Part shown: one piece after another, positions 1 to 13,500 of the stretch
Position numbering within the stretch: position 1 is the stretch's first letter
Layout of the letters: each line of letters starts with the position of its first letter
NCBI RefSeq assembly: GCF_033568475.1
Contig: NW_027331831.1
Coordinates: 2,356,001-2,420,000, forward strand
Length of the DNA stretch: 64,000 nt
Source: Henckelia pumila
Lineage: Eukaryota > Streptophyta > Magnoliopsida > Lamiales > Gesneriaceae
Reading direction: 5' to 3'
Notes under the pieces: generated by a model
The model's input: only the letters and a program-made list of their open reading frames with translations
Database searches by the model: none
What the model was told of the DNA's origin: nothing
Translations under genes and position numbers: made by a program

Positions 1-496
1 GAGGCAGTGTGTTGGCTTAAAGTTGGGCGCTCGCGCGGTAGAAAATTACCGCCCGAGCGCACCTTCTGCAGAACTAACAGTCACGACTGTTTCTGGCATT
101 TTTCTGTCATGGGTTGCATCCTTACGCCTTAAAACGTGTTGTTTCGTGTATAACACTATATATATGGTGGTTATAACATGGAAATCATACACAGAAACAT
201 CTGATAACATACATTTCAGATTTCTGATTCTCAAAATCTCTCCCTCACTTTCTCAAAGAAAAGTAAAAGCATATTTTCGTTCGTAGAAGTTCGTGATATT
301 TGTTGTGCTGCTATATCACGATCGAAAGTCGTTGTATCTTAGAGACGATTGCCGCTAACGTTTAGCACTTGGAACGGGCAATTTCGTCTTGCGGATAGAG
401 AGTTTCTCTCGCCTTGACTGTGTTCATTATTGTCGCTGTTATTGTTGCTGCTGTTTAAACAAAGTTTTTCAGAATTCGGAATACACCCTTATAGCA
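1..496 (+). repeat. 5' LTR of first Copia element, partial
   Basis: This matches 5535-6030 base for base apart from about seven substitutions. It holds a TATA-like stretch at about 151-166 and one GC-rich palindrome at 27-60. It ends in CA, directly before the leader that carries the presumed primer-binding site. Confidence 0.93.
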
Positions 497-536
497 ATCG
501 CAAGACGAAATTCTTTGTATTTCCCGGATTCTGAAG

Positions 537-3500
537 ATGTCTACTGTCTCATTCACTCCGCTCGCTTCTGCCCCCGCTCATGGAGAAAAGCCACCAACGT
601 TTTCTGGTGCCGACTTCAAACGTTGGCAGCAAAAGATGCTGTTCTATCTGACCACCCTTAATCTGTCTAGATTTCTCAAGGAGGATCCCCCCGTCTTCGT
701 TGAAGGCGATTCTGACACACAAAGAAGGGCAGCAATAGATGCATGGAACCACAACGATTTTCTCTGCAGGATTTATATTCTGAATGGCCTCGACGACACT
801 CTCTATAGTGTCTACTCCTCTGTGAAGACGGCCAAGGAATTATGGGATTCTTTGGAAAAGAAGTACAAAACTGAAGATGTCGGCATAAAGAAGTTTGTAG
901 TTGGCAAATTTCTGGACTTCAAGATGGTAGACTCAAAAACAGTAATGAGTCAAGTGCAAGAGATACAAATCATCTTGCATGACTTATTGGCCGAAGGAAT
1001 GGAAATCAATGAACCATTCCAAGTCGCGTCTATCATTGAGAAATTGCCTCCACTGTGGAAAGACTTCAAAAACTACCTTAAGCACAAACGTAAGGAGTTG
1101 AAACTTGAAGATCTTATTGTAAGGCTTCGCATCGAGGAGGACAACAGAAATACCGAGGCCAAGTCACATAAAAAGCTGATGGAAACCAAGGCCAAAGCAA
1201 ATCTGGCGGAGTCTAGTACGAGTCAAAAGAGGAAGCGCCCCCATGATGAAAAGCAAAAGGGAAAAGCGAAGAAATTCCAAGGAAGTTGCTACAACTGTGG
1301 CAAACCGAATCATATGGCAAGGGACTGCCGACTTCCAAAGAAAAATAACAAAAATCAGAAACCAAGGCAAGTGAACATGGTTCAAGAAAGGTATGTACCT
1401 TTAGCACTTTCTGATATTGATCTTAGTGCTGTTATATGTGAGGCCAACATGGTGGATGATCCAAGAGGATGGTGGATCGATACCGGCTCTACGAGTCACG
1501 TGTGTGCCGAGAAAGACATGTATTCCACCTATGTCACCGTTGGGGATCGAAAGTTGTTCATGGGAAACTCCGCAACGTCTGAAGTTGTGGGAGTGGGAAA
1601 TGTGGTGTTGAAGATGACCTCGGGTAAAGAGGTGACGCTAAAAAATGTGCTGCATGTGCCAGACATTCGGAAGAACTTAGTTTCTGGTTCACTCTTGAGC
1701 AAGGCTGGATTTAGAATGGTATTTGAATCTGATAAATTTGTGTTAACTAAATCTGGTGTATTTGTTGGGAAAGGGTACCAAGATAGTGGTCTCTTTAAGT
1801 TAAATGTAATGAATGTTTCCCGCCTTGAGGCGAAGAATAAAGTTATTGGTTCTGCTTACTTGACTGAAAGTTATTATATATGGCATGAACGATTAGGACA
1901 TGTTAACTTCAACACGTTGCAAAGACTTGCAAATTTAAATGTAATACCTATGTTTAAAAGAAATCCACAAAACAAGTGTGAGATATGTGTTAAAGCGAAA
2001 ATGGTTAAAGCTCCATTTCATAATGTCACGAGAAGTACTACGCCACTTGAATTAATACATACTGATGTATGTGATTTAAAAATGGTACAAACACGAGGTG
2101 GAAATAAGTACTTTATAACATTCATTGATGATTGCACCAGATTTTGTTATGTATATTTATTGAAAAGCAAAGATGAAGCGATCGACGCTCTCAAGAAATA
2201 TAAAACTGAGATTGAAAATCAACGAAGTTCGAAAATTAAAATGATTCGAAGTGATCGAGGTGGAGAGTATGTGGCTCTTTTTGAAGAATTTTGCTCAACT
2301 TCGGGCATCATTCATCAAACGACAGCCCCTTACTCACCTCAATCTAATGGCGTTGCAGAACGCAAAAATCGAACATTAAAGGAAATGATGAACGCATTGT
2401 TAATAAATTTTGTCTTACCTCAAAATATGTGGGGTGAAGCGATTCTCTCAGCAACTCACATTCTAAACCGGATTCCAATCAAAGGAAAAGATGAAACACC
2501 ATACGAACAATGGAAAGGTCGTAAACCTTCTTACCAATACCTCAAAGTGTGGGGGTGTTTGGCGAAAGTAGAAGTACCTAAGCCAAAACAAATAAAAATT
2601 GGGCCTAAAACGGTTGACTGTATATTTATTGGTTATGCATACAATAGTAGTGCATATCGATTTTTAATACATAAGTCAACGAATCCTGATATACATGAAG
2701 GCACAATTATGGAGTCAAGGAATGTTGTATTCTTTGAAAATATCTTTCCATGTAAAGACAATAAAGAAACAAGTTCGAACAAGCGAACTCATGAAAACAC
2801 AATTGAAACTCCACAAAACAACGTGGAACCACGACGCAACAAGCGTGCAAGAGTTGAAAAATCGTTTGGTCCTGATTTTCTAACATACATGTTAGATAAT
2901 GAACCAAGAACTCTTCAAGAGGCTTTATCAAATCCTGAGACTCCTTTTTGGAAGGAAGCCATACAAAATGAAATAGATTCCATAATGCATAATCATACAT
3001 GGGAGTTGGTTGATCTCCCTCCGGGATGTAAACCTTTAGGATCCAAGTGGATTCTTAAAAGGAAATACAAAGAAGATGGATCTATAGGTAAATATAAAGC
3101 TCGACTCGTGGTTCAAGGTTTTAGACAAAAAGAGGGATATGATTTCTTCGATACCTACTCTCCGGTTTCTAGAATAACATCCATTCGTGTTCTCATAGCT
3201 ATTGCAGCATTGCATGATCTTGAGATTCATCAAATGGATGTTAAAACTGCGTTTTTAAACGGAGAATTGGATGAAGAAATATATATAAAACAACCAAAAG
3301 GGTTTGTTGTACCCGGAAAAAAACAAAACGTGTGTAAACTTGTCAAGTCATTGTATGGACTTAAACAAGCACCTAAACAGTGGCATCAAATGTTTGACAC
3401 TGCAATGTTGTCAAATGGTTTCACAATAAATGAATGTGATAAATGTGTCTACATTAAAGGTACTACAAATGCATATGTAATTGTTTGTCTTTATGTAGAT

Positions 3501-4442
3501 GACATGTTAATCATGGGTAGCAACAATGAATTGATTGTGAAAACCAAAAAAATGTTGAGACAACATTTTGATATGAAGGATTTGGGATTGTGTGGTATAA
3601 TTCTAGGGATTAAAGTCTCTAGACTTCCTGCTGGAATTATGTTATCCCAAACTCATTATGTAGAAAAGGTTCTTGAACGATTTAATGCCACAAATCATCC
3701 TATGGCTAGAACACCTATGGAATTGGGTACACATTTAGCCAAAAATAGAGGAGAACCTATTTCACAAGTGGAATATGCAAGGGTGATAGGAAGTTTAATG
3801 TATTTAACTAACTGTACTCGTCCTGATCTTGCATATACCGTAAATAAGCTAAGTCGATTCACAAGTAATCCAAGTAAGGATCATTGGAAAGCACTAATGA
3901 GAGTGCTTGGATATTTGAAATACACTTTGAGTTATGGAATAGTGTATACAAAATATCCTGCGATCCTAGAAGGATATTGTGATGCAAATTGGATTTCTGA
4001 CACAAAAGACTCCAAGTCTACGAGTGGATATGTGTTCACTATCGGTGGAGGAGCGGTGTTATGGAGATCCTCTAAACAAACTTGTATAGCTCGGTCAACT
4101 ATGGAGTCCGAGTTTATTGCTCTAGATAAAGCTGGAGAAGAAGCCGAGTGGCTTCGAAACTTTCTCGAAGATATTCCATGTTGGAATAAACCGGTGTCTT
4201 CCATTACGATTCATTGTGACAGTCAGTCAGCAATAGGAAGAGCACAAAGTAGTATGTACAATGGTAAATCTCGACATATTCGTCGGAGACATAATACCAT
4301 AAGACAATTGATCTCGAACGGGGTTATTTCGGTTGACTATGTGAAGTCAAAGGAAAATCTTGCGGATCCGCTTACAAAAAGTATAAATAGAGATCAAATG
4401 TACAAACTACTTGGAGGAATGGGTTTAAAATCCACAAAATAA
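537..4442 (+). CDS. Copia gag-pol polyprotein (1301 residues)
   Basis: A single frame encodes the retrotransposon proteins in Copia order. It has an N-terminal gag, then a CCHC zinc knuckle at residues 251-264 ([14 protein letters not shown]). The aspartic protease has DTGS at about 315-318. The integrase follows, with its zinc-binding His near 450 and catalytic-core motifs near 508-511 (HTDV) and 573 (DRGGEY). Reverse transcriptase starts near 822 and has YVDD at about 986-989. RNase H begins near 1149 (DANW). Integrase before reverse transcriptase identifies Ty1/Copia rather than Ty3/Gypsy. The start ATG lies about 40 bases after the 5' LTR. The frame looks whole. I did not assign a Copia lineage. 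Confidence 0.95.
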   Translation: MSTVSFTPLASAPAHGEKPPTFSGADFKRWQQKMLFYLTTLNLSRFLKEDPPVFVEGDSDTQRRAAIDAWNHNDFLCRIYILNGLDDTLYSVYSSVKTAKELWDSLEKKYKTEDVGIKKFVVGKFLDFKMVDSKTVMSQVQEIQIILHDLLAEGMEINEPFQVASIIEKLPPLWKDFKNYLKHKRKELKLEDLIVRLRIEEDNRNTEAKSHKKLMETKAKANLAESSTSQKRKRPHDEKQKGKAKKFQGSCYNCGKPNHMARDCRLPKKNNKNQKPRQVNMVQERYVPLALSDIDLSAVICEANMVDDPRGWWIDTGSTSHVCAEKDMYSTYVTVGDRKLFMGNSATSEVVGVGNVVLKMTSGKEVTLKNVLHVPDIRKNLVSGSLLSKAGFRMVFESDKFVLTKSGVFVGKGYQDSGLFKLNVMNVSRLEAKNKVIGSAYLTESYYIWHERLGHVNFNTLQRLANLNVIPMFKRNPQNKCEICVKAKMVKAPFHNVTRSTTPLELIHTDVCDLKMVQTRGGNKYFITFIDDCTRFCYVYLLKSKDEAIDALKKYKTEIENQRSSKIKMIRSDRGGEYVALFEEFCSTSGIIHQTTAPYSPQSNGVAERKNRTLKEMMNALLINFVLPQNMWGEAILSATHILNRIPIKGKDETPYEQWKGRKPSYQYLKVWGCLAKVEVPKPKQIKIGPKTVDCIFIGYAYNSSAYRFLIHKSTNPDIHEGTIMESRNVVFFENIFPCKDNKETSSNKRTHENTIETPQNNVEPRRNKRARVEKSFGPDFLTYMLDNEPRTLQEALSNPETPFWKEAIQNEIDSIMHNHTWELVDLPPGCKPLGSKWILKRKYKEDGSIGKYKARLVVQGFRQKEGYDFFDTYSPVSRITSIRVLIAIAALHDLEIHQMDVKTAFLNGELDEEIYIKQPKGFVVPGKKQNVCKLVKSLYGLKQAPKQWHQMFDTAMLSNGFTINECDKCVYIKGTTNAYVIVCLYVDDMLIMGSNNELIVKTKKMLRQHFDMKDLGLCGIILGIKVSRLPAGIMLSQTHYVEKVLERFNATNHPMARTPMELGTHLAKNRGEPISQVEYARVIGSLMYLTNCTRPDLAYTVNKLSRFTSNPSKDHWKALMRVLGYLKYTLSYGIVYTKYPAILEGYCDANWISDTKDSKSTSGYVFTIGGGAVLWRSSKQTCIARSTMESEFIALDKAGEEAEWLRNFLEDIPCWNKPVSSITIHCDSQSAIGRAQSSMYNGKSRHIRRRHNTIRQLISNGVISVDYVKSKENLADPLTKSINRDQMYKLLGGMGLKSTK

Positions 4443-4979
4443 AATGTTTATAGCGGTAACCCAACCTTGAGAATTTGAGATCTCAAAACCTTGGTTCAAT
4501 GGGACAACTAAGTTATAAATATTAGTTTGAGTACTTGGAAAAATTACTTACTCATTCCTGGAACATCCAAGTTGAAATAACCTGCAAAATGTGGTGAGGT
4601 TAAGTTTTTCTTTTAATGATTCCTATACCTATGAGGTGGAGTAACGCAGGATACTCTTGATAGGAGATCACCTATATAAGTGCAAAGTATTGGCCGCTTT
4701 GATTGCAACACTTATGAATCTAAGATATGGTCCAGGGCCGAAATGGACACAACGTGAGAACAAAATATGTAAGAGTATTGTTATGTAAGTACTATTGTCT
4801 TGGTTTACACAAACGGTTGACTAGTTCAAAACATCGCGTTACTATGCAACTAGTAAATCCGATAATATTTTACTACGGTAGGTTCAAAGCCACAAGCTAC
4901 CTATCCTGATGTAACAATAACTCAAAATGATTTTCTAGTGAGAATGTTACTATACGTGAAATTCATTCATGTGGGGGAT
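4443..4979 (+). other. Copia 3' non-coding segment and polypurine tract
   Basis: About 540 bp lie between the gag-pol stop and the 3' LTR. I see no coding sequence. The purine-rich run at about 4971-4979 directly before the LTR is the likely plus-strand primer site. Confidence 0.7.
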
Positions 4980-6030
4980 TGTTGGAAATTGTATTATTGA
5001 ATGAATTACAATTGAAATGGGCTTGAAAGGGTTTGAATTGATTAACCCAAATTGTTTGTAAAAGCCTTGTCCAAAGTGTTACAAAATTCAAAATTTTGGT
5101 GAAATAAATTGGAGGAAAATGGGAAAATGGTAGTTCCACATTGGAACAACTCCAATTTGTTGTTCACCTTAATTAGTCCAACATTGGACTATGGAATTGG
5201 GCCTTTAGGGCATCAGATGTTTTGTAAAGGGGCAAGACGCTAGTCGATGCAACAAACACACACGCGCGCGCGGCCGGCCGGCTCGGCTCGGCGTGGCGTG
5301 GCGTGGGGTGGCGTGGGGTGGTGTGGTGTGGTGTGGTGTGGTGTGGTCTTCTGATCTGATTATTCTTTTTGAATAAAATTTATTTAAAATAATATTTTAT
5401 TATTTTATTGAGTATGCCCGAGCGGTAAATTATTACCGCGCGGGCGCAGCACCTCACCATGCGAGACAGTGAGTTCAAAACGGCTTGCGCCCGAGCGGTA
5501 AAAAATTGCCGCGCGAGCCCGGTACCAAAATGACGAGGCAGTGTGTTGGCTTAAAGTTGGGCGCTCGCGCGGTAGAAAATTACCGCCCGAGCGCACCTTC
5601 TGCAGAACTAACAGTCACGACTTTTTTTGGCATTTTTCTGTCATGGGTTGCATCCTTACGCCTTAAAACGTGTTGTTTCGTGTATAACACTATATATATG
5701 GTGGTTATAACATAGAAATCATACACAGAAACATCTGATAACATACATTTCAGATTTCTGATTCTCAAAATCTCTCCCTCACTTTCTCAAGGAAAAGTAA
5801 AAGCATATTTTCGTTCGTAGAAGTTCGTGATATTTGCTGTGCTGCTATATCACGATCGAAAGTCGTTGTATCTTAGAGACGATTGCCGCTAACGTTTAGC
5901 ACTTGGAACGGGCAATTTCGTCTTGCGGATAAAGAGTTTCTCTCGCCTCGACTGTGTTCATTATTGTCGCTGTTATTGTTGCTGCTGTTTAAACAAAGTT
6001 TTTCAGAATTCGGAATACACCCTTATAGCA
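4980..6030 (+). repeat. 3' LTR of first Copia element
   Basis: The LTR is about 1051 bp, starts TGTTGG and ends ATAGCA. It includes a low-complexity GGTGT/GGCGT block at about 5260-5346, three GC-rich imperfect palindromes at 5416-5445, 5487-5519 and 5561-5594, and a TATA-like stretch near 5685-5700. The part after 5535 is also present in the 5' LTR. Confidence 0.92.
5260..5346 (+). repeat. GC/GT-rich microsatellite inside the LTR
   Basis: A CACGCGCG run is followed by GGCCGGCCGG and then about a dozen GGCGT, GGGGT and GGTGT pentamers. It stands out sharply from the AT-rich surroundings. Confidence 0.85.
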
Positions 6031-6701
6031 TTTTTTTTATAAACTTCTTTATAATGACTAGCTTCTCGCAAATTTTTTTTATAAAAAATAATAGTATTAA
6101 TTGAAAGAAAACATACATCCAAAATAAATAGGAGACTAAAAAATAATGTCTCTCAGGATATTGCTCTTTTCAAATGATAGATCAAACAAATTTAACTAGT
6201 GACCAAACTCATATAAAACATCAAAAACAATAAGATGAAAATTTAGAGTATGGTTGGATTAAGGCATCTGAAATCATAAATTTTACATTCATGATTTCAA
6301 AAATACAAATCCGTTTGATTTATTTGGATTAATAATTAATAATATGTTAGCATATTTATTTATGAACAATTGTGATGAAAAAAAAATTTACTCAAAATAG
6401 CTGTCATTTTAACTGACCTAAACTAAATTGGGCTCAGCCGAGTTCTAGCATTGGGCCTGTCGGGAGTTAACAACGCTCCATTTTACCCTCACGACGTTAA
6501 ATTTAACCTTCCAATTCGGATACAGAAGTAACAGTATCCATTTCCCAAACACGGCCTTAGCAAAATTTTCCCGCCATTATTGCGAAGGTATCCCTTGTAC
6601 GCGCCAACAGAGGGAGCGTGATGCGATCGCACTAGCTCCTCGACTCTTCTTCTTCTTCTTCTTCTTCTTCTTATGCATTAAGCAAAAGAGCGATAAATCA
6701 G
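6031..6701 (+). promoter_or_regulatory. SMC6 upstream region
   Basis: This is AT-rich DNA between the Copia 3' LTR and the SMC6 ATG. Two site-II-like boxes, TGGGCT (about 6429) and TGGGCC (about 6453), lie 250-275 bp before the ATG. Boxes of this kind bind TCP factors in many plant proliferation and housekeeping genes. A CTT microsatellite at about 6645-6672 falls in the probable 5' UTR. No coding sequence is seen. Confidence 0.5.
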
Positions 6702-9700
6702 ATGGCGGATGCTAGGGTTTTCGCTGACTCGACGCGCCCGCCGAACCGCTTGCAGGCTGGAATCATATCCAAAATCCGACTCGAGAATTTTATGTGCCAC
6801 AGCAATCTGGAAATCGATTTCGGCGATTGGGTCAATTTTATAACCGGCCAAAATGGAAGTAAGTGCTCTCCTTTTTGCCTCTATCTCACGCACACAGACA
6901 GGGCCGCCCGGTCAGGGCTTGTAGTCATTGAAAATTTGGCGTCTTTTTTGTCATTTCTATTTGTATTTACAGGTGGCAAGAGTGCTATTCTGACCGCATT
7001 ATGTGTGGCATTTGGGAGCCGTGCTCGTGGAACACAGAGAGCCAACACTTTGAAGGATTTTATCAAGACAGGCTGCAGGTAGCTGCGTGTGCTTTTATGT
7101 TAAGTTACTGAATAATTTTTCTAAGAGTGATGGTATTGTATGCAGACAAATCTTTTCTTTTGATACATGTGAGATATTTGATGTTTTTGTTTTGTTCGAA
7201 ATGCTAATTGCGATTATTTTGCTTATGTTGTACTGACACTTGTTTAATTTTTATCTTAAATTGGCTAATTTGAGTTTTTAATTGGAGTTGCTTAGTGCAT
7301 AGAAAATTGATGTTTTTAATTATACCGTTTAACTATAACATTTCACATGCATTTATTCTATCTGTTAAGTTCAACTGTTGAAAGAACAGTTTTTCATGTT
7401 ACTTTTACTAGATGTGGGGGTGGGTGCCTCTCATTCTTAGAATAAATATAAAAATAATGTATACAGACATGCCATTCTTATATATTATATATATCTGCCA
7501 TTCTAATGGTCACCTGATAATTTCTGGCATACGAGGCTGTTCTGGGGCATATTTCCACTCCTCGGATCGGCCACTCCAAATTCATGGAAGAAATTTTCCA
7601 TTTTGTTGTTTGAATTTTTTTATGGTCTCTGACTCTATTAGTGTATTATTTTCAGTTGAAGTCATAAATGCGAGTCTTGTAATTGGGGAGCTGCATGTTT
7701 ATGAGTGAAACTACTTGATCTCAATGCTTCTTTTCAGGATGTTAGTTTGATCAGAGAACATTTATAATCAGTATTACATACAAATTTTTTATTGGTCAAA
7801 GATTATGGTATGAACTCAATCATTGGAGTTGCAAGTTCTGTCTTTCAATTATTCCTTCAATACCGCCTAGCCTCGTATGCAATTTTATTTTGTTATTCTT
7901 TAATCCCTATTATATAATTTAAACCAAATAACGATGTTCTTCTTTGTTACTATTAACCAACTTGGAATTTAACCTGTGGAACACAGTTGTTTTCTATATC
8001 TTTCGCACCGTGGACCTATTCTTGCTTGGAGTGCCTCCTAAATCACTTTTCATTTTGGTAACATCATTTATTGACACTGGGTGATTTAGCACTTCAAATC
8101 AAAATCGTCATCAACATTCATCGAGCAGACTTTTGAACATAGATGAGTGGCATGAAAGCTAGGCTAGTTGGGAAAAGTTCAGAATGTTTAGTGCCATACT
8201 TCTAACATCATTCTGATAGTTTGGAGGGCATATATTGTTTTGACTTCTGACTTTGGTTGATGTCACTTGCTCTGATTCATTTTCAGCTATGCTGTTGTTC
8301 AAGTTGAGATGAAAAATCATGGAGAAGATGCTTTTAAGCCAGAAATATTCGGAGATGTCATAATTGTGGACCGTAGAATCTCAGAATCTACCAGTTCCAT
8401 CACTTTAAAAAATTCTCGAGGTTTATTCAATAAGACTTGTATTTTCTTCACTTTAAATATCTATGATAAGGAAATGCATTAGGTTTATGAGAAGGATCTG
8501 TTTCCACCATTTTCAGGATGTCATACCAGTTAGCTAAAAATTTGTGTCCTTTCTTGATGGTTCTTGTTGCTTCCTGCTGTGATTAGTTGCATTTAGCTGA
8601 GACCCACATGCATATATATTTACAACAGGTAGTGACAATGTAAATATACTCTGTAACTGTTGTAGAAATTAATAGTAAATGAAAGCTAGCCCTCCTCCAT
8701 ATATGTGAATAAAAATTAAGTAGCATGTTAGTCTATTGGGAAAATAATCAAATATGGTCATGTTAGTTAGGTATAACTCATTTCTATTTCACCACCTTGG
8801 TAAAATAGAACCCTCAAGGTTCTGATGTCTAGGCCAGTAGGCCATTTTTATCAATCTGTTCTAGTGTTGTATCATGTTTATTTTGTATTCCAATCTTGCC
8901 ATTCTTGTTTTTTTTTGGTTTATAAATTTGTTATGGGACCCTTACCTTATGTTTTGCCATTTTAGTTGTCAAGCAGTTCACAGGTTCATTTCTTATTTAA
9001 CTTCTGACATTTATTGTTTTCCAGGAAGACGGGTGGCTACGAAGAAAGAGGATCTTCGTGAGATCATAGAGCACTTCAATGTGAGTGTTAACGATCACTT
9101 CTATATCTGCAAGAGTTAGTAACTTGCTTTGAAATTGTTCATTGGTGACATTTTTCCAATGTCACAATCCCTCTACCGTTTCTCTCTCTCACTCTGTCTA
9201 TATGGTTTTGTTGAAACCTTTTTACTTGGGTTATGTATAATGTTTTCACGGCAAAGTTGGCCTGCTGGAATTTGGTATATATTCTGCATATGCAGGGTTT
9301 GATATTCATCTACGTACGCAGGTAAGGAGCTAGAGATTTTCCAGGGCTAGGTTATTTTTTTTAAAAAAACTTAATTAAAAAAACTAGAAATTATATATAG
9401 CTTTAAAATCAAAATGTTTGATCAAAAAAAAAAAAAAAATCAAAATGTGATCACATTTGCTTTGAAATTTCTGTTAAGCATTTTATTTCGATGTTTAGTT
9501 TTATGTATCTTCATGAAAATTTTCTCTAGAATTCAGATTTTATTTGTGTTTTGGAGCTCCTAGACTGAATAATGGGAATAAAAGGAGCATACTGTATGCC
9601 TGTGGCAATTGACTTGTGGCACTTGTTATTGCTTCTGGAACATATCTTTTGCCACCAGGGATAGAAGAAAGAAGTAATTCCATTGGCTGTTTTGGTCTAC

Positions 9701-10456
9701 ATCTTGACGAAGATTTTCCATGACTATTCTGGTTTATTTCCATTTCCTCGTAGTCCTCTGCGTTTTAATTGTGTTGTGCTTTGGCGGTGCAGATTGATGT
9801 AGAGAATCCATGTGTGATCATGAGTCAAGACAAGAGCAGAGAATTTTTGCATTCGGGGAATGCGAAAGATAAGTTTAAGGTTGGAAGTTTAAATCTTCTT
9901 GTCGAATAATAACTCAAGGTGGCTAAACTTTACAAACTTCTCTGTATACGATACTCATCGATAGTTTGTTCGTTATTCATTTTGTCTGTTTATTTTTTTA
10001 TCAACTGACAAGTTGGTTGGGTTCTCTCTCTCTCTTTTTGGTGGGTAAGGCACTAGAGTAATTTTTTTACTGGCAAGTAACACAATAATTTACAGTTCTT
10101 TTTCAAGGCCACACTTCTTCAACAAGTGGATGACTTATTAAAAGGCATTGAAAAGCAGCTAAATGATGCAACTGCACTGGTCAATCATCTGGAAGAAACG
10201 CTGAGGCCAATATTAAAAGAACTTGATGAATTGCAAGAAAAAATCAGGAGTATGGAATTTGTTGAAGAGATATCGCAGCAACTGCAGTTGTTGAAGAAGA
10301 AACTTGCTTGGTCATGGGTATATGAAGCCGATAGGAAACTTGATGCGCAACAAAAGAATATTGAGAAGCTAAAAGGAAGGGTACCAACATGTCAAGAAAA
10401 AATTGATGAACAGAAGGTAAGTTGATTTATGGCAGTCTCTTGAGAATTCTTGAAGT

Positions 10457-10501
<45 letters not shown>

Positions 10502-13500
10502 GTGTCTTTGTGTGTGTGTGTGTGTGATATTGTATGTATGTATCTAATCCAGCTTATTAAATTACAGTACTATACATTTTGCTTACTATTTCTGAAGCAT
10601 GACAGATCTTGGGAAGGAATGTTGAAAGAATCTTTAGCCTGAAATTTAGGCCATATTGAGTATGATGGATGTTATGTCTGTTACAATATCCTGTCTCTAA
10701 AGTCGAAATGCTTTAAAATTGGTAGCAATCAGTTATAGTATAAAACGTTTATCGTTATGATCGTTATATTGATTTTTTTCATGAGTTTGCTAGTTTATCT
10801 ATTTATTATTTTTTGTTATTTCTGGTCTATCATTAAAGTTAAACAACTTAATCGACCTAAAAATATCCTTCTTCCATTTTAAGGAGTTGGTTCATATCAT
10901 ATTAATCAATGTGCTTCAGTGTCTGTGTGATGATTATCATTATCGGAGTTTGTGTCACGATTGGATTGGATATAGATTGCTGCCAGATGCTATGATGAGA
11001 GGATTTCTGGTAGTGTGTGGAAGGAAAGCTTTGTTAGGGGGTGACAAGGAGTTGGAATGGCGACGGAGAAAATTTTGTGGTGGCTTCAGGAGGTAGGAAC
11101 TTGTATCTAGTGGCTATAAGTGTTCGGGTTGGGAAATAATGAAGGAACACAGGTCTACCACACCATTTTTGTTAATTATTTGGGTTCTTATGGCATTTCA
11201 CCTATGACTTACTCTCTTGAGTTTGCAATGGACAAGCTTAGTGTGAACAGAGAGGCTGCATGGAATCTGTCCACTGACGAGCAGCAGTTTGCTTGATTTG
11301 CAGCTTGTCATTGAAAAATTTTGCGACCAATTGTCAAAGAAGAAAGATCAGGTAGCAAATATCATGGAAAGTACGTCGGAAGCAAGGAGAATGAAGGAGG
11401 ATTTGAAACAAAGTCTTTCAATGGTATAATTTTTTTTATATCGTCATTTTATAATTCTGTAGAAGCTCGTCTGATTGTGCATATGCCTTAGGTAGACAGT
11501 GATTTAGCTGTGTTACACTAACTTTTTGAGCTTTATAACTCATTTTTTGCCTTGTTAAGCTCATTTTCTTTACTATTATTCAGTTTGTATTCTCTCCTCA
11601 TGGCAAGGAAAACCTTTGTTTGTGTTTTTGGTCAGTAGGCCTAAGTCTATAGAGAATTCTCAATATGCCATGGGTGGAGATTATATCCTCATCTTAGTTG
11701 GATTTGTAAAACCTTATCTATCATCTAGTTCTTGATCATATATCTCTTGAGAAACTGCTCGTAGTCTACGTTATCGTACTTGGTGAATTTGCTTATCTCA
11801 AATCCAAATTGTGGTGGCGTCAGCTTTTTTATTTAATCCTAATCCTATAAAGTTTTTATTTTTAGGCTCTGAAGGAGAAGCTTGAACTAGAAGGCGAACG
11901 AGAGCGCCGGAGTAATGACATTCAGAAGATGGTTCGGCAGGTCAATGTTCTTGAGCAACAGATTCATGATTTTCACGAGCAGCATGTTAGAAGTTCACAG
12001 GTTTATCTACCAACCCTGCTTTTTGCTTAGTTAGTATGATAATGAAAAATTTGAGGCCAAAATTATTTTACCGATCATGTAGCTAATTTGAAATAATGTA
12101 TATTCGAGCTGCATGTTATTTCGGTTTCTTTATTATGATAAGTTCTTGTGCTGAATAAGAGATTGCATCAATTTGTTGTTTTCCTTGTCTTGTTAGGGAA
12201 AAAGTTTATCACATGGGTGTTTCTATTTGGGGTTTGTCAAGAACTCCAGCTAATTACCGACAAACTGTATATATCTTGAAAAATTGTTGCACAGGCTTGT
12301 TAGAGATTTCAAGTTTTAAGAAGCATAAATCGAAGTGGGAAATAAGAAATCCTCCAGCTTCCTTGACTTGTTTCATTTATTTAAATGTACATGGTGTCAA
12401 CCATGGAGAACTTTGGCTTGTTACAGTTATTTTGTGCTCTAATACTTACAGTCTTATGTGTATAGCTTACCTTTTAAGTAGGGGCCGGGTTATTGATGTG
12501 AGGTGGATCCATAAAAGGGGAGGTTATTTTTCCTCAGCAAGGAAAGTGACTTTCCTGGTATGTTGGTCCAAAAATTCAATTAGTTTTGTAGAAGTTTATC
12601 ATCTACTTTGACTCACCTGAAGCACATATAAGAGATCTAAGTCTAGATTGGGTATAAGTAATTTATAAATCGTTATTTGTGTAACCGTTGTTCCCATTTT
12701 TGACACGATATCCTATTCCAATTGCAAATGTGTGTATTCTATTATAAAACACGCACCCTTCTTGTTTTTGGTTCTTTCTAGAAGGTCATTTCTTCTTTCA
12801 TATATGTGAAAGTATTACATTCAAATTTCAAAATAGAAGAAAATGAAGATGGAAAGTTACAATATAATAATTCTTTCTCGACTGGTATGTACTAATCTTG
12901 ATATCCATCTCTATCCTCTCACTACTTTCAATGATAGAAATATGAGTTTTTATACTCGTTGAATATCGGAATTGAAGTGGTCATCTTTTGTATTGTAACA
13001 AGTAGTAAGCCTCATATCACATAGAAACACATTGATAATTGTGATTAGAGCCTCTATGACAGTACTGTGTGGGGCTTGTTTTGCCTTTTCTTTTCTCTTT
13101 TGAGGTAATTCATTTAAGATCGTCAATGTAGTTGTTAAAAAAAAAAGTTACCTTCTACCTTGTCGTTTTGTACTTTCTCCTCTTTGATACCATGATGGCA
13201 TGCAAAAATATGACATTAGTATCTGATTTACCATAGGTGGAAGAAAATGAGATGGAGGAAAGACTCAGGTCTCTCCAAGTTAAGTTAGATGAAGTTAATG
13301 CTAATTGGAACAGGTAATATTACAAATTTCTAGTCAGGTGCAATGTGGATGTGTGTGTGTGTGCGCGCGCTATACTTCGCTGCTGTTTTTTTAAACTGAC
13401 GGAAGTGGTTATATCTAGATTGAAAGAAGAGGAGGATGCAATAATACAAACGGTAACCATGATAGAAAATGAAGTTGAAAAAATTTCCAGTCAGGTGTTG

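Larger units (their letters stand above)
1..6030 (+). mobile_element. Ty1/Copia LTR retrotransposon, whole-looking, 5' end outside window
   Basis: The parts in order are a partial 5' LTR (1-496), a short leader, one long gag-pol frame (537-4442), about 540 bp of non-coding DNA, a purine tract at about 4971-4979 and a complete 3' LTR (4980-6030, about 1050 bp, starting TG and ending CA). The 496 bases of 5' LTR align without gaps to 5535-6030 and differ at only about seven sites (roughly 1.4%). At usual plant LTR rates this means an insertion younger than about one million years. The element looks whole in what is visible. It sits about 670 bp upstream of the SMC6 start codon, in the same orientation. 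The left target-site duplication is outside the window, so the right boundary rests on the LTR comparison alone. Confidence 0.95.

Noticed and set aside
5260-5346. CRISPR-like or satellite array
   Set aside because: It is a simple pentamer microsatellite inside an LTR, with no spacers.
6702-7082. 126-residue continuous frame at the start of SMC6
   Set aside because: It reads through intron 1; residues between NGS and GKS break the Walker A motif, which the splice at 6858/6973 restores.
10887-11096. 69-residue frame in SMC6 intron 6
   Set aside because: It has no similarity to SMC6 or transposon proteins and ends within the intron.
12213-12611. 132-residue frame in an SMC6 intron
   Set aside because: It lies between exons 8 and 9, resembles no known protein and is not needed for a full-length SMC6.
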